A stretch of 15,388 nt of DNA from Gammaproteobacteria bacterium (GCA_024276805.1 JAJRWJ010000124.1:1-15388); one strand, 5' to 3'. Positions 4,867 through 13,013 are shown, counted from the stretch's first letter. Notes: generated by a model from the letters alone, not told the origin. Made by a program: numbers and translations.

Positions 4867-7227
4867 ATGCCGCAATCAATCATAACGACAACTGGAAGAC
4901 ATGTTGTTTTTGTTCTACTGGTGTTTCTGTACTGTTCCTCGGGCACTGCCGCGACAACCGGTTCCAGCACAGCGACTCTGCATGTAAACTTTCCCGGTTT
5001 GACCGGTGTACACCTTCAGGTACGGACAGCCGATGGTATCAGCAACTCGGCGAGTGGAACATTGGTGAAAAAATCCAGATGGAAAAATAACGCTGCGGTA
5101 ATAACCGTAGCACAGGGAATATATGACATGATCATTGAAAAAGGGGCCGGCAGACTGGTCATCGATGCTGTCGACTGCAGGAAAAGCACCTGTGCTGTCG
5201 ATGAAATTGTAGCGTCCCTGCGCGTCAATTTTGCCGGTCTCAGCAGTGTCCATACTTCGGTGCATGTCCCGGACAATCTCGATGGACAGGCATCCGGCGC
5301 TCAAATCAACAAGAAAAACTGGCAAAAGGCCGGAGCTGTCATTCCGGTGCTTCGGCAAATCGTCGATGTCAAGGTTAGCCATGGCGGAGCAGAAATCGCT
5401 GTCGACAACGTCGACTGCCGGTCCGGTAAATGCAGCGTCGATAATGTCACGGCCAGGTTGATTGTCCGGTTCCCCGGAATGTCCGGCGTGCATACATCTG
5501 TATTCCTGACTGACGGTATCAACAACAGCGTGCAGGGGAAGAAAGTCACGCAAAAAAACTGGCAGAACAACCAGGCTGCCATCACGGTATTGCGGCAAAT
5601 GTACGACCTGAGCATCAGAAAACATTCCGAAACAATTTATGTCGATGATGTCGACTGCACCAGCGGCCAATGTCAGGTCGATGACCTGACTGCAACCATG
5701 ACAGTCAGGTTCCCCGGAATGAACGGTGTCCACACCTCGGTTCGACTGCCTGATGCCGTCGCCGATCAGGCTAAAGGTAAGGAAGTCACACACCAGAACT
5801 GGCAAAAGCAGCAGGCCCGGCTGATCGTGTTCAGAAACAGCTACGATGTTCTGTTGCGGCAAGGCCCGTATAGTTTCGCCATAGACAATATCGATTGTTC
5901 TTCGGGAAACTGCAGCGTGGACGATGTGACCTCCGTATTGACGGTGAAATTTCCTGGCTTGAACGGCGTGCATACTTCTGTGCACAGATCGGACCATACC
6001 CCGAACAGCGCATCCGGAACAGTGTTCAGCAAGAATAATTGGCAAAAAAAACAGGCTGTCATGACCCTTTTCCCCGGAACCTATGATGTCAAAATACGTA
6101 AAGGTGAGGATGTCTACATTGCCGACAATGTCGATTGCAGCCGCCGTATCTGTACAGTTGACGACATCACCGCTCACATGACCGTGAAATTTGAGGGAAT
6201 GAACGCCATGCACACATCGGTGCATGTTCCGGACGGTCAGCCCGGCTCTGCATCCGGCAAAAACGTCACCCATAAAAACTGGCAAAAACATCAGGTGGCG
6301 TTTACGGTTTTCAAGAAACGGTACGATGTCAGCATCCGCCGCAAAAGAGCCGCTCCAATCATCAAGGACAATGTCGATTGTCGCTCGGGAGCATGTACAA
6401 TCGACAACCTTGTTGCCACGATGACCGTCAACTTCGCTGGCATGCGCGGCATCCATACCTCGGTGCGTCAGCCTGACGAAATTACCGGTAAAGCCGGCGG
6501 GGAAGAATTCACCCATCTCAACTGGCAAAAAAACCAGGCCACAATCAATGTCCTGAAACAGCGCTATGATGTCAGGATAACAAAAGGTAAATCCGACCAG
6601 GTGATCATCGATGGCGTCGACTGCACCTCGGGCAATTGCCGCATCGATCAAATTACCGCCACTCTGACCGTGGACTTTCCTGGCATGAAAGGGGTACATA
6701 CATCAGTCCATATCCCGGACAACGGCAAAGGCAGTGTCAGCAACAATGCGGTGAGCAAACTCAACTGGCAAACAGACCGGGCAGTCCTTACCGTATTCAG
6801 AAAAAATTATGACGTCAAAATCAGAAAGGGCCCTGCAACAAAAATTGTCGACGATATCGACTGCAACTCCGGACGCTGTACAGTCAAGGATTTGACCGCA
6901 AAACTGGTCATACACTTCCCTGGTCTGTTTGGCGTGCACACATCCGTACATCTGCCGGATGCCATCGATCATTCAGCAGCAGGCAGCCAGGTGGCCAGAT
7001 CCAATTGGAAAGCCCAGCAAACGGCCATGACCCTGCTGCGTGGAAGCTATGATGTCAAAGTCAGACATGCGGCAGAGAGTGTTTTTGACAATGTCGACTG
7101 CAATCCCGGCAACTGTGAGGTGGTGGTTGCCGGCAACCTGCAGGCTTTTATGATCGACGGCGACCAGAACAAGGCGCTGGCCGACAAATATCTTTATGCC
7201 TATGAAAACTGCCCGACGGTTCGTTGA
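4867..7227 (+). CDS. Secreted nine-repeat protein, CxxxxC in each repeat
   Basis: I do not recognise a named family. The 786-residue protein starts with a Sec-type signal peptide (hydrophobic core VVFVLLVFLYC at about 13-23, probable cleavage near SSGTAA at 24-29). From residue 36 it consists of nine repeats of 80 to 81 residues, starting at 36, 116, 196, 276, 356, 436, 517, 598 and 678. Each has a strand like TVxFPGMxGVHTSV, a PD turn, a KNWQKxQA segment, a YDVxIRKG strand and an end like VDNVDCxSGxCxVDD. The paired cysteines (for example 104/109, 184/189, 264/269) are five apart in every repeat and could form disulfides after export. After the last repeat, residues 752-786 look like the start of another domain that is cut off. 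GGAG at 4857-4860 is the ribosome-binding site. The stop overlaps the next frame (TTGA at 7224-7227), where a frameshift is likely. Role unknown; a surface or adhesive protein is my guess. Confidence 0.8.
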   Translation: MPQSIITTTGRHVVFVLLVFLYCSSGTAATTGSSTATLHVNFPGLTGVHLQVRTADGISNSASGTLVKKSRWKNNAAVITVAQGIYDMIIEKGAGRLVIDAVDCRKSTCAVDEIVASLRVNFAGLSSVHTSVHVPDNLDGQASGAQINKKNWQKAGAVIPVLRQIVDVKVSHGGAEIAVDNVDCRSGKCSVDNVTARLIVRFPGMSGVHTSVFLTDGINNSVQGKKVTQKNWQNNQAAITVLRQMYDLSIRKHSETIYVDDVDCTSGQCQVDDLTATMTVRFPGMNGVHTSVRLPDAVADQAKGKEVTHQNWQKQQARLIVFRNSYDVLLRQGPYSFAIDNIDCSSGNCSVDDVTSVLTVKFPGLNGVHTSVHRSDHTPNSASGTVFSKNNWQKKQAVMTLFPGTYDVKIRKGEDVYIADNVDCSRRICTVDDITAHMTVKFEGMNAMHTSVHVPDGQPGSASGKNVTHKNWQKHQVAFTVFKKRYDVSIRRKRAAPIIKDNVDCRSGACTIDNLVATMTVNFAGMRGIHTSVRQPDEITGKAGGEEFTHLNWQKNQATINVLKQRYDVRITKGKSDQVIIDGVDCTSGNCRIDQITATLTVDFPGMKGVHTSVHIPDNGKGSVSNNAVSKLNWQTDRAVLTVFRKNYDVKIRKGPATKIVDDIDCNSGRCTVKDLTAKLVIHFPGLFGVHTSVHLPDAIDHSAAGSQVARSNWKAQQTAMTLLRGSYDVKVRHAAESVFDNVDCNPGNCEVVVAGNLQAFMIDGDQNKALADKYLYAYENCPTVR
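4972..7119 (+). repeat. Nine tandem ~240-bp coding repeats
   Basis: The repeat units of the secreted protein are in phase at about 240 bp (243 bp for units 6 and 7). They are well conserved as protein, but the DNA copies have diverged with many synonymous changes. The array is therefore old and kept by selection; it is not a recent expansion. Confidence 0.9.
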
Positions 7228-9404
7228 AGCTGATCGTGAAAGGCAAAACCTCTGTCCTGGGACAGGTCAATTTCACGCTGCCGGACATAGGCGCCGGCAA
7301 GGTCTATGTGCTCAAGGCCATCAAACCCTTCAAAAACGGCAAAGCCTACCACAGCGGTCTGATCGCCAGTGCGGGAAAATTTCAATTCGTCATTACCAGA
7401 GATGGCGCCAATGAACTGGATCTCACCCCGCCAAAAGTCGCTTTTTCTTCCCCGGAAAACGCTGGCAAGGTACCCGATATCGGCTTCACGATCACTGGTT
7501 CCGCCACTGACAACCGAGCCATAGACAAGGTGCAGATAAGCATCGTAGATCCAGTCAAGGGCCGTCAGACCATTGCCGGTGCATACGATGCCGCAAGCAG
7601 GACCTGGTCTGCCAGGGTACCAGCCGCACTGATCTCCCTGGACAACACCATCGTGCTCACTGCCACGGCATTCGATCAGGCGCAAAACCAGAGCACTGCT
7701 ACAGTATCGGTATCGGTTGTTGGTGACCTGCAGGGACCCGACATTGTCATTACCTCACATACGGATAATCAGCAGGTGCCGGTCACCGGCTTTCTGCTCT
7801 CGGGGAGCGTCACCGATCTCACCGGCGTGGCAACTCTCAAGGCATCCCTGACCGATTCGGGGCTAGGGGAAACCATCAATGCCCGGGATGTGGACTTCGC
7901 CATCGACAATGGCATCTGGACACTGGTGGTTGGCAACAAGCTGATGACCGAGGGTGGAACGGCGGATATCACCCTGACTGCCAGCGACACGGTTGGCAAT
8001 ACCTCCAGCAAAACCATCCATCTCCTGGCGGTCGCCGTCGATTACAGCAATGCGCAACTGATCAATCGCATCACCTTCGGTGCCACGCCTGCACTGCTTC
8101 AGGAAGTCGAAGCCATGGGCGCGCAGGCATTTCTCGAACAACAACTGGATCCCGGCAGTATCGATGACAGTGAATTTACCACAACCCTGTTGGGCAACAT
8201 GCCAACCAATAAGGAAGAACTGCAGGCCTGGACCCTGAGGCACATGGTGTACAGCAAACGGCAATTGCAGGAAGTCATGACCTGGTTCTGGGACAATCAT
8301 TTCAATACCGATATCAATACCACCCGCAGCAATGCGCAAGGGATGAAAATCAGTGATAGCGTCCAGTATGAATGGAATGAAAACCAGGCTTTCCGAAGCA
8401 ATGCCCTGGGTAATTTCCGTGATCTGCTGGGCATCAGCGCAAAGAGTCCGGCGATGCTCATCTATCTGGACAGCATCAGCAATGTCGTGAACGACTCCAA
8501 TGAAAACTATGCTCGCGAATTACTGGAACTGCATACCATGGGCGTCGACGGCGGCTATACGCACCATGACATCGAATCTGGCGCGGAAATCTTCACCGGC
8601 TGGCATCTGCAAAATGGCCGTTTCTTTTTCAATGCCGCGCAGCATACCGGCGGTTCCTATACTGTTTTGTCCGGCACTGTCAGCGGCGGCATCACCATTG
8701 CAGATGGAGGCGTCGAACAGGGAGAGCAATACCTGGATGCCCTGGCGAGCCATGCCTCCACCGCCAATTTCATCTGCACAAAACTGCTCCGGGTTTTTGT
8801 CAGTGACACGCCGCCGGCCACACTGACCGCCCGCTGTGCGCAAACCTTTCTGAAGGCGTCAGCCGATGCCGATCAAATCACCCAGGTATTGCGCACCATT
8901 CTCGACTCCGCTGAATTTTACCAGCCCGAGTACTATCGCAGTAAAATCAAGACCCCGGTCGAGTTTGTCGTGGGAGCATTGAGAAACCTGGATGCAGTAT
9001 CGACAGGCGCCGACCTGGCGGCTCCAATCAAGGCCATGGGTATGCGACTGTATGAAAATCCCGTTCCAACCGGCTGGACGGAAATCGGCAGCGACTGGAT
9101 CAATTCCAGCCTGCTGATCGAGCGCATCAAATGGATCAATGATTTTGTGCGCAATCCGGCAACTTCCAACAACAGCAGCGTCGACCCACTTCTGTTCTAT
9201 CCCACACATGGCTTTGGCACCGCCGAAGGCATTGTCGGCTATCTTCTGCAATTGACCGTCGGAGACGACCTGACAGCCTTGTCAAAGCAAAATGCAGAAC
9301 AGCTTCTGGGCACTGATTTCGACCTGTCCAATCCTGATGCGGAAGCATTGCTGCAGCAATTGCACGGAACCGTGATGAGTTACCCGCAATATCAATTCCA
9401 ATAG
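7224..9404 (+). CDS. Ig-like + DUF1800 protein, lacking its own signal peptide
   Basis: The open frame runs from after a stop at 7203-7205 to TAG at 9402-9404. The first usable start is TTG 7224, giving 726 residues. Residues 1-65 are beta-rich and unassigned. Residues 69-166 (SPENAGKVPDIGFTITGSAT) and 171-272 are two Ig-like domains. Residues 276-720 are DUF1800, with NRITFGATPALLQEVEAMG, WTLRHMVYSKRQLQEVMTWF, the family signature NENYARELLELHTMGVDGGY (426-445) and FTGWHL. DUF1800 proteins are exported and normally encoded beside a DUF1501 protein, as here; their biochemical role is not established. This frame has no signal peptide and no ribosome-binding site. The residues just before it read PDGSLKLIVKGK if the frame is extended back, which fits a continuous protein with the upstream repeats. 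It is either a frameshift-split gene or a translationally coupled second gene. Confidence 0.85.
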   Translation: MKLIVKGKTSVLGQVNFTLPDIGAGKVYVLKAIKPFKNGKAYHSGLIASAGKFQFVITRDGANELDLTPPKVAFSSPENAGKVPDIGFTITGSATDNRAIDKVQISIVDPVKGRQTIAGAYDAASRTWSARVPAALISLDNTIVLTATAFDQAQNQSTATVSVSVVGDLQGPDIVITSHTDNQQVPVTGFLLSGSVTDLTGVATLKASLTDSGLGETINARDVDFAIDNGIWTLVVGNKLMTEGGTADITLTASDTVGNTSSKTIHLLAVAVDYSNAQLINRITFGATPALLQEVEAMGAQAFLEQQLDPGSIDDSEFTTTLLGNMPTNKEELQAWTLRHMVYSKRQLQEVMTWFWDNHFNTDINTTRSNAQGMKISDSVQYEWNENQAFRSNALGNFRDLLGISAKSPAMLIYLDSISNVVNDSNENYARELLELHTMGVDGGYTHHDIESGAEIFTGWHLQNGRFFFNAAQHTGGSYTVLSGTVSGGITIADGGVEQGEQYLDALASHASTANFICTKLLRVFVSDTPPATLTARCAQTFLKASADADQITQVLRTILDSAEFYQPEYYRSKIKTPVEFVVGALRNLDAVSTGADLAAPIKAMGMRLYENPVPTGWTEIGSDWINSSLLIERIKWINDFVRNPATSNNSSVDPLLFYPTHGFGTAEGIVGYLLQLTVGDDLTALSKQNAEQLLGTDFDLSNPDAEALLQQLHGTVMSYPQYQFQ

Positions 9405-9414
9405 CCGATCCTTA

Positions 9415-9555
9415 GAACCTGTTCAAGATCGTTACGAGCCCCTGGCAGTTGTGTGCGGAAGGAGCGCAGAAACCGGAGTTTACACGACGTAAATGAGGAT
9501 TTCGAGCACCGCCCAGGCACAAATGGCAGTACCACAGTAGATCTTGAACGGGTTC
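9415..9555. mobile_element. ERIC/MITE-like 141-bp imperfect palindrome
   Basis: GAACCTGTTCAAGATC (9415-9430) and GATCTTGAACGGGTTC (9540-9555) are complementary at 15 of 16 positions. The exact centre is also palindromic: TTTAC (9479-9483) with GTAAA (9489-9493). The intermediate parts pair partly, for example TTGTG on the left with CACAA on the right. The whole element can fold into one long hairpin. It carries no gene and sits between the DUF1800 and DUF1501 genes. No clear target duplication is visible. Size and structure resemble ERIC-type or MITE repeats; I recall similar ends in proteobacterial genomes but cannot verify it here. Confidence 0.65.
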
Positions 9556-9586
9556 TTTAAAGCATTCAGTCAATAGGAGCAACAAT

Positions 9587-10864
9587 ATGAAACGCAGAAC
9601 ATTCTTAACAGGCATGCTGGGGTCCGGACTCACAGTGATCGGCAGCAGTGTCTTTCGTACCCCACTGATCTCGACAGCCAATGCGGCTGTCAATCCAACC
9701 CTGGTGGTGATTTTTCAACGCGGCGGCTGTGATGGCCTGAATGCCGTCGTGCCATTCGGCGATCCTGACTATTACCCGCTGCGTCCCACCATCGGCATCG
9801 CCGAACCGGATCCTGCCGACCCCGAATCGGCGCTGGATTTGGATGGTTTTTTCGGATTGCATCCCGGCCTGATGCCATTCAAGGGCATCTACGATACTGG
9901 CGACATGGCGGTATTGCCCACGGTACAGTATCCAAACTCGTCGCATTCACATTTTTCCGGCGAGAAATTTATCGAAAGTGGCGACCCCAACACGCCGCTC
10001 GATGCTTCCGACGGCTGGCTGAACCGCCATCTGCGCAGCACGCTGTTCAACAATCAACTGCTCAGCCCCCTGCAGGCGGTGCATTTCGGCAGCCGCTTGT
10101 CACACGCTCTTTCCGGTGAGATCCCGGTACAGTCCTTCTCCTTTATCGATTCCTTCAATCTCGGACTCGACAGCACCGAACAGGCTGCGTTGATAAACAC
10201 TGTTCAGCCCGTATACCGGGATATCCCATCTCCGGCCAGTGCATACCGCCAGATGGTGCATCGCTACGGCCAGGTATTGTTCGATAATCTGGCCACCGTT
10301 GCCAGTATCGATACCGGCAGCTATGTACCGGCCAATGGTGCAATTTACCCCAACGGCTCCTATGGCCGCAGGCTCCGGGAGACCGCCCAGTTGATCAAGG
10401 AAAATGTCGGTCTGGAACTGGTGACCATCGATATCGGAGGCTGGGATACGCACAGCAATCAGGGTGGTGGTGAAAGCAATGGCCGCCAGGCGCGCCGTTT
10501 CCGGGAATTTTCCAGTGGCATCGCCGCACTTTACACCGATCTGGGCAGCATGATGGATAATGTCGTCATCCTTACCATGACCGAATTCGGACGCACCGCC
10601 AAGGAAAACGGCAGTAACGGGACCGACCACGGCAATGCCAGCTCCTGGTTTGTGATCGGCCCCAGCATCAACGGCGGCATCTATGGCCAATGGCCCGGCT
10701 TGAGCAGCCAGGATCTGGTCCGTGGCCGCTATCTACAATACACAGTCGATTACCGGGATATCATGGGCGACATTCTGATCGATCATTTCAAACATCGCGG
10801 CAGCGACCTCGGCAACCTGCTGCCCGGCCATCAATTCACCAGCCTGAGCCTGGTTCAACCCTGA
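9587..10864 (+). CDS. Tat-exported DUF1501 protein
   Basis: This 425-residue protein is a DUF1501 member. The family shares the alkaline phosphatase/sulfatase-type fold and is usually encoded next to DUF1800 proteins. Its N-terminus (MKRRTFLTGMLGSGL) is a twin-arginine signal, and cleavage is likely near ANA at 31-33, so the folded protein is exported to the periplasm or beyond. Family motifs are LVVIFQRGGCDGLNAVVP (39-56), NSSHSHFSGE (117-126), DIGGWDTHSNQG (282-293), VVILTMTEFGRT (326-337), GTDHG (345-349) and YTVDYRDIMGDIL (385-397). The histidines and acidic residues of these motifs are probable metal ligands by analogy to the fold. AGGAG about 9 bases before the ATG is a good ribosome-binding site. 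The gap of 182 bases from the DUF1800 gene is mostly filled by the palindromic element. Substrate is unknown. The length is normal and the frame intact. Confidence 0.88.
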   Translation: MKRRTFLTGMLGSGLTVIGSSVFRTPLISTANAAVNPTLVVIFQRGGCDGLNAVVPFGDPDYYPLRPTIGIAEPDPADPESALDLDGFFGLHPGLMPFKGIYDTGDMAVLPTVQYPNSSHSHFSGEKFIESGDPNTPLDASDGWLNRHLRSTLFNNQLLSPLQAVHFGSRLSHALSGEIPVQSFSFIDSFNLGLDSTEQAALINTVQPVYRDIPSPASAYRQMVHRYGQVLFDNLATVASIDTGSYVPANGAIYPNGSYGRRLRETAQLIKENVGLELVTIDIGGWDTHSNQGGGESNGRQARRFREFSSGIAALYTDLGSMMDNVVILTMTEFGRTAKENGSNGTDHGNASSWFVIGPSINGGIYGQWPGLSSQDLVRGRYLQYTVDYRDIMGDILIDHFKHRGSDLGNLLPGHQFTSLSLVQP

Positions 10865-10953
10865 TCGTTTCACTGCTGTGCCCGGATAACCATCACGGCG
10901 GGCGCATATAAAATCATGAAAAACCAAAAGGATATGGTAATCCATCAGGAGAA

Positions 10954-11028
10954 CTACCACAGGTGATGAGCGTATCCGGGTCGAGGCGGCTTTTCCCGGA
11001 TTCCGCTGAGGCTGCATCCGGGTGGTAG
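10954..11028. repeat. Nested inverted repeats with repeated CCGGAT cores
   Basis: CTACCAC (10954-10960) pairs with GTGGTAG (11022-11028). Inside lie TATCCGGG (10973-10980), CCCGGAT and ATCCGGG. The first of these is also the complement of CCCGGATA at 10881-10888. The arrangement suggests a folded RNA or a cluster of binding sites; no known riboswitch is recognised. Confidence 0.3.
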
Positions 11029-11059
11029 GCTAAGGTGCTATTTTTACAGCGATTTATAT

Positions 11060-11111
11060 GCACTCGCCCTGGGATAACCATGTGTTGCCTGACACAGCAG
11101 TGCTTTTTTTT
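11060..11111 (+). terminator. Possible intrinsic terminator of the export locus
   Basis: GCACT (11060-11064) pairs with AGTGC (11099-11103), and an inner stem TGTGT/ACACA (11081-11085, 11092-11096) lies within. Eight Ts follow at once (11104-11111). The stems are short, so the call is tentative. It lies about 200 bases after the DUF1501 gene. Confidence 0.4.
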
Positions 11112-11153
11112 CGGGTTCGGAGCCGTTCATTCAGACACATAGGTACGTTGGTT

Positions 11154-11196
11154 CCCGTCTATAAATGACGGGGCCAACCCGACACAATGCGTGTCG
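11154..11196. repeat. Two adjacent hairpins
   Basis: CCCGTC (11154-11159) pairs with GACGGG (11167-11172) around TATAAAT, and the outer GGTT/AACC can extend the stem. Directly after, CGACAC (11180-11185) pairs with GTGTCG (11191-11196). Neither is followed by a T-run. Confidence 0.4.
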
Positions 11197-11382
11197 ACAC
11201 CACCACTGCCCACAAGTCATTGATTGTAAACAAAACAGTCAATCGCATTGGCAGTTTTATTGCTACAGACAGTCCATGGATGGGTGTTTTAATTGCTGCC
11301 CAGCCAGCCATTTCAACGACATTACCGGGAATCGAAAACAATACGTTACCACAGTGAATAAATCTACCGTGGAACGATCATG

Positions 11383-11429
11383 TATAATCGGCGTCTATGC
11401 TGTTGAACAGCATAATTTTACGGTAAAAT
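11383..11429 (+). promoter_or_regulatory. Candidate jetABC promoter and operator palindromes
   Basis: TATAAT at 11383-11388 is a perfect -10 box, but no good -35 is seen 16 to 18 bases upstream, so an activator or a weak promoter is implied. Just downstream are two perfect dyads: TATGCTG/CAGCATA (11396-11402, 11408-11414) and ATTTTAC/GTAAAAT (11415-11421, 11423-11429). Their position over the predicted start site suits a repressor site. The leader to jetA would be about 125 bases. Confidence 0.4.
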
Positions 11430-11519
11430 CCAGATGTTCTTTCTGCACATTCAATCCACGAAAAACTTTTCTCCGGCCCCCTGAATCAATCACCCCAATT
11501 TCGAAACATCCGTACACTC

Positions 11520-13013
11520 ATGCCCCTCGATTACCCGACCCTGGAATCCCTGCGCAACAAGCATCCTGCCTGGCGACTGCTCAGCAGCCCCCACGCGCCG
11601 CTGATTGCCAGTTTTTTCGACAAGGTCTTTGTCAGCCGGAATATGCGCGTCTTGGCCCAGGCCGATCTGGTCGAAGCGCTGGAAGACGAGCTTTTCACCC
11701 TGCGCGGACAAATGGCCGCGGACAAGTTCCCGAAATCGGCGCTGGACTACCTGAACGACTGGGCTGCGCCGGAAAAAGGCTGGCTGCGCAAGTTTTACCG
11801 GCAGGATTCCGATGACGTGCAATTCGATTTGACGCCGGCGACAGAAAAAGCGCTGCAATGGCTGGAATCACTGAGTCAGCGCAGCTTTGTCGGCACCGAA
11901 TCACGCCTGTTGATGCTCTTCGATCTGCTCCGGCAATTGCACGAAGGCAGTCATGCCGACCCGGAAGTGCGTCTCCGGGAACTGCAGAAACGCCGCGAGG
12001 AAATCGACCGGGAAATTGCCCTGGTCGTGCAGGGACAGGTCAGCATGCTGGATGATACTGCGCTGAAAGACCGTTTCATGCAATTCAATCAGCAGGCTCG
12101 GGAGCTGCTGTCGGATTTTCGCGAGGTGGAATACAATTTCCGGCAGCTGGATCGTAGTGTACGTGAACAGATTGCCCAATGGGGTGGTCAGAAAGGTGAA
12201 CTGCTGGAAACCATCATGGGCGATCGCGACGCCATTGCCGAATCCGACCAGGGCAACAGCTTCCGGGCATTCTGGGATTTTCTGATGTCACCCGAGCGAC
12301 AGGAGCAATTCACCGATATGCTGGAGCAGGTGCTGGAACTGCCCGCCATCGAGGCGCTCAAACCCGACAAACGAACCCGCCGCATTCATTACGACTGGCT
12401 GGAAGCCGGCGAACACACTCAGCGCACTGTGGCGCTGTTGTCCCAGCAATTGCGCCACTTTCTGGACGATCAGGCGTGGCTGGAAAACAAACGCATCATG
12501 GAGATTCTGCATGGCATCGAAAACAAAACCCTGGCAATGCGGGAAAACCTGTTTTCTGGTACTACTTCGGGGGATTTTATGTCCATCGATGCTGTCTCTG
12601 CCAGTATCGAGTTGCCGATGGAAAAACCGCTGTACAGACCACCGGTAAAAATCAAACTGGCCAATATCCAGCTGCAGGAAGGAGATGAACGGCTCGATGC
12701 CAACGCGCTTGTTTCCCAGGTGGTCGTGGACAAGGCCGAACTGGCCCGGCATATCCGCCAGTCCCTGCAGAACAAATCCCAGATCACCTTGACCGAATTG
12801 TGCCGTACCCGCCCGCTGCGACTCGGCCTGGCGGAACTGCTGACCTACCTGGAACTGGCCAGTGAAGAGCAGGACGACAGCCGCTTCAAAATGGTCGTCG
12901 ATGAAAGTGTCGAAGACTGGATCAGCTGGCAGTCCGAAGATGCTGACGACCACGCCGTGCTGCGCAGGGCCAGGCTGCCGCGCATCATTTTTTTAGGAGC
13001 CAGAACGGCATAG
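11520..13013 (+). CDS. jetA: Wadjet protein JetA (DUF3375)
   Basis: JetA is the kleisin-like (MukF-like) subunit of the type I Wadjet defence complex, an SMC machine that recognises and removes small circular DNA such as plasmids. The 497-residue protein matches DUF3375 along its whole length: LRNKHPAWRLLSSPHAPLIA (11-30), AQADLVEALEDEL (46-58), FPKSALDYLNDWAAPEKGWL (70-89), a charged coiled-coil-like segment (147-170), SDQGNSFRAFWDFL (242-255), HYDWLEAGEHTQ (290-301), ELPMEKPLYRPP and a C-terminal RLPRIIF (485-491). Length is normal for the family. The ATG at 11520 is the natural start by homology, but no Shine-Dalgarno sequence precedes it. A run of Ts near the end encodes IIF and leads to a six-residue tail (LGARTA) beyond the usual end. 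It is the first gene of jetABC. Assignment is firm by pattern; plasmid restriction by this copy is inferred. Confidence 0.93.
   Translation: MPLDYPTLESLRNKHPAWRLLSSPHAPLIASFFDKVFVSRNMRVLAQADLVEALEDELFTLRGQMAADKFPKSALDYLNDWAAPEKGWLRKFYRQDSDDVQFDLTPATEKALQWLESLSQRSFVGTESRLLMLFDLLRQLHEGSHADPEVRLRELQKRREEIDREIALVVQGQVSMLDDTALKDRFMQFNQQARELLSDFREVEYNFRQLDRSVREQIAQWGGQKGELLETIMGDRDAIAESDQGNSFRAFWDFLMSPERQEQFTDMLEQVLELPAIEALKPDKRTRRIHYDWLEAGEHTQRTVALLSQQLRHFLDDQAWLENKRIMEILHGIENKTLAMRENLFSGTTSGDFMSIDAVSASIELPMEKPLYRPPVKIKLANIQLQEGDERLDANALVSQVVVDKAELARHIRQSLQNKSQITLTELCRTRPLRLGLAELLTYLELASEEQDDSRFKMVVDESVEDWISWQSEDADDHAVLRRARLPRIIFLGARTA

Larger units (their letters stand above)
10865..11519. other. 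Long structured intergenic region before the Wadjet operon
   Basis: I see no gene in these 655 bases. The 216-codon plus frame at 11165-11815 overlaps jetA in another frame and looks spurious. The region holds several inverted repeats (10954-11028, 11154-11172, 11180-11196), a possible terminator ending at 11111 and a TATAAT with two palindromes at 11383-11429. An unrecognised small RNA is possible but not shown. Confidence 0.5.

Noticed and set aside
4915..6699. 594-codon minus-strand open frame opposite the nine-repeat gene
   Set aside because: It is antisense to a clearly coding repeat array; its repetitive product mirrors the sense repeats and shows no start signal or family pattern.
4972..7119. 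CRISPR-like array
   Set aside because: The 240-bp periodicity is in-frame coding repeats with no unique spacers.
9412..9693. 93-codon minus-strand frame over the palindromic element
   Set aside because: It lies across a non-coding palindrome and the DUF1501 signal-peptide region, with no start signal.
11165..11815. 216-codon plus-strand frame upstream of and overlapping jetA
   Set aside because: It overlaps the strong jetA frame by about 300 bases and crosses hairpins; the composition is not protein-like.
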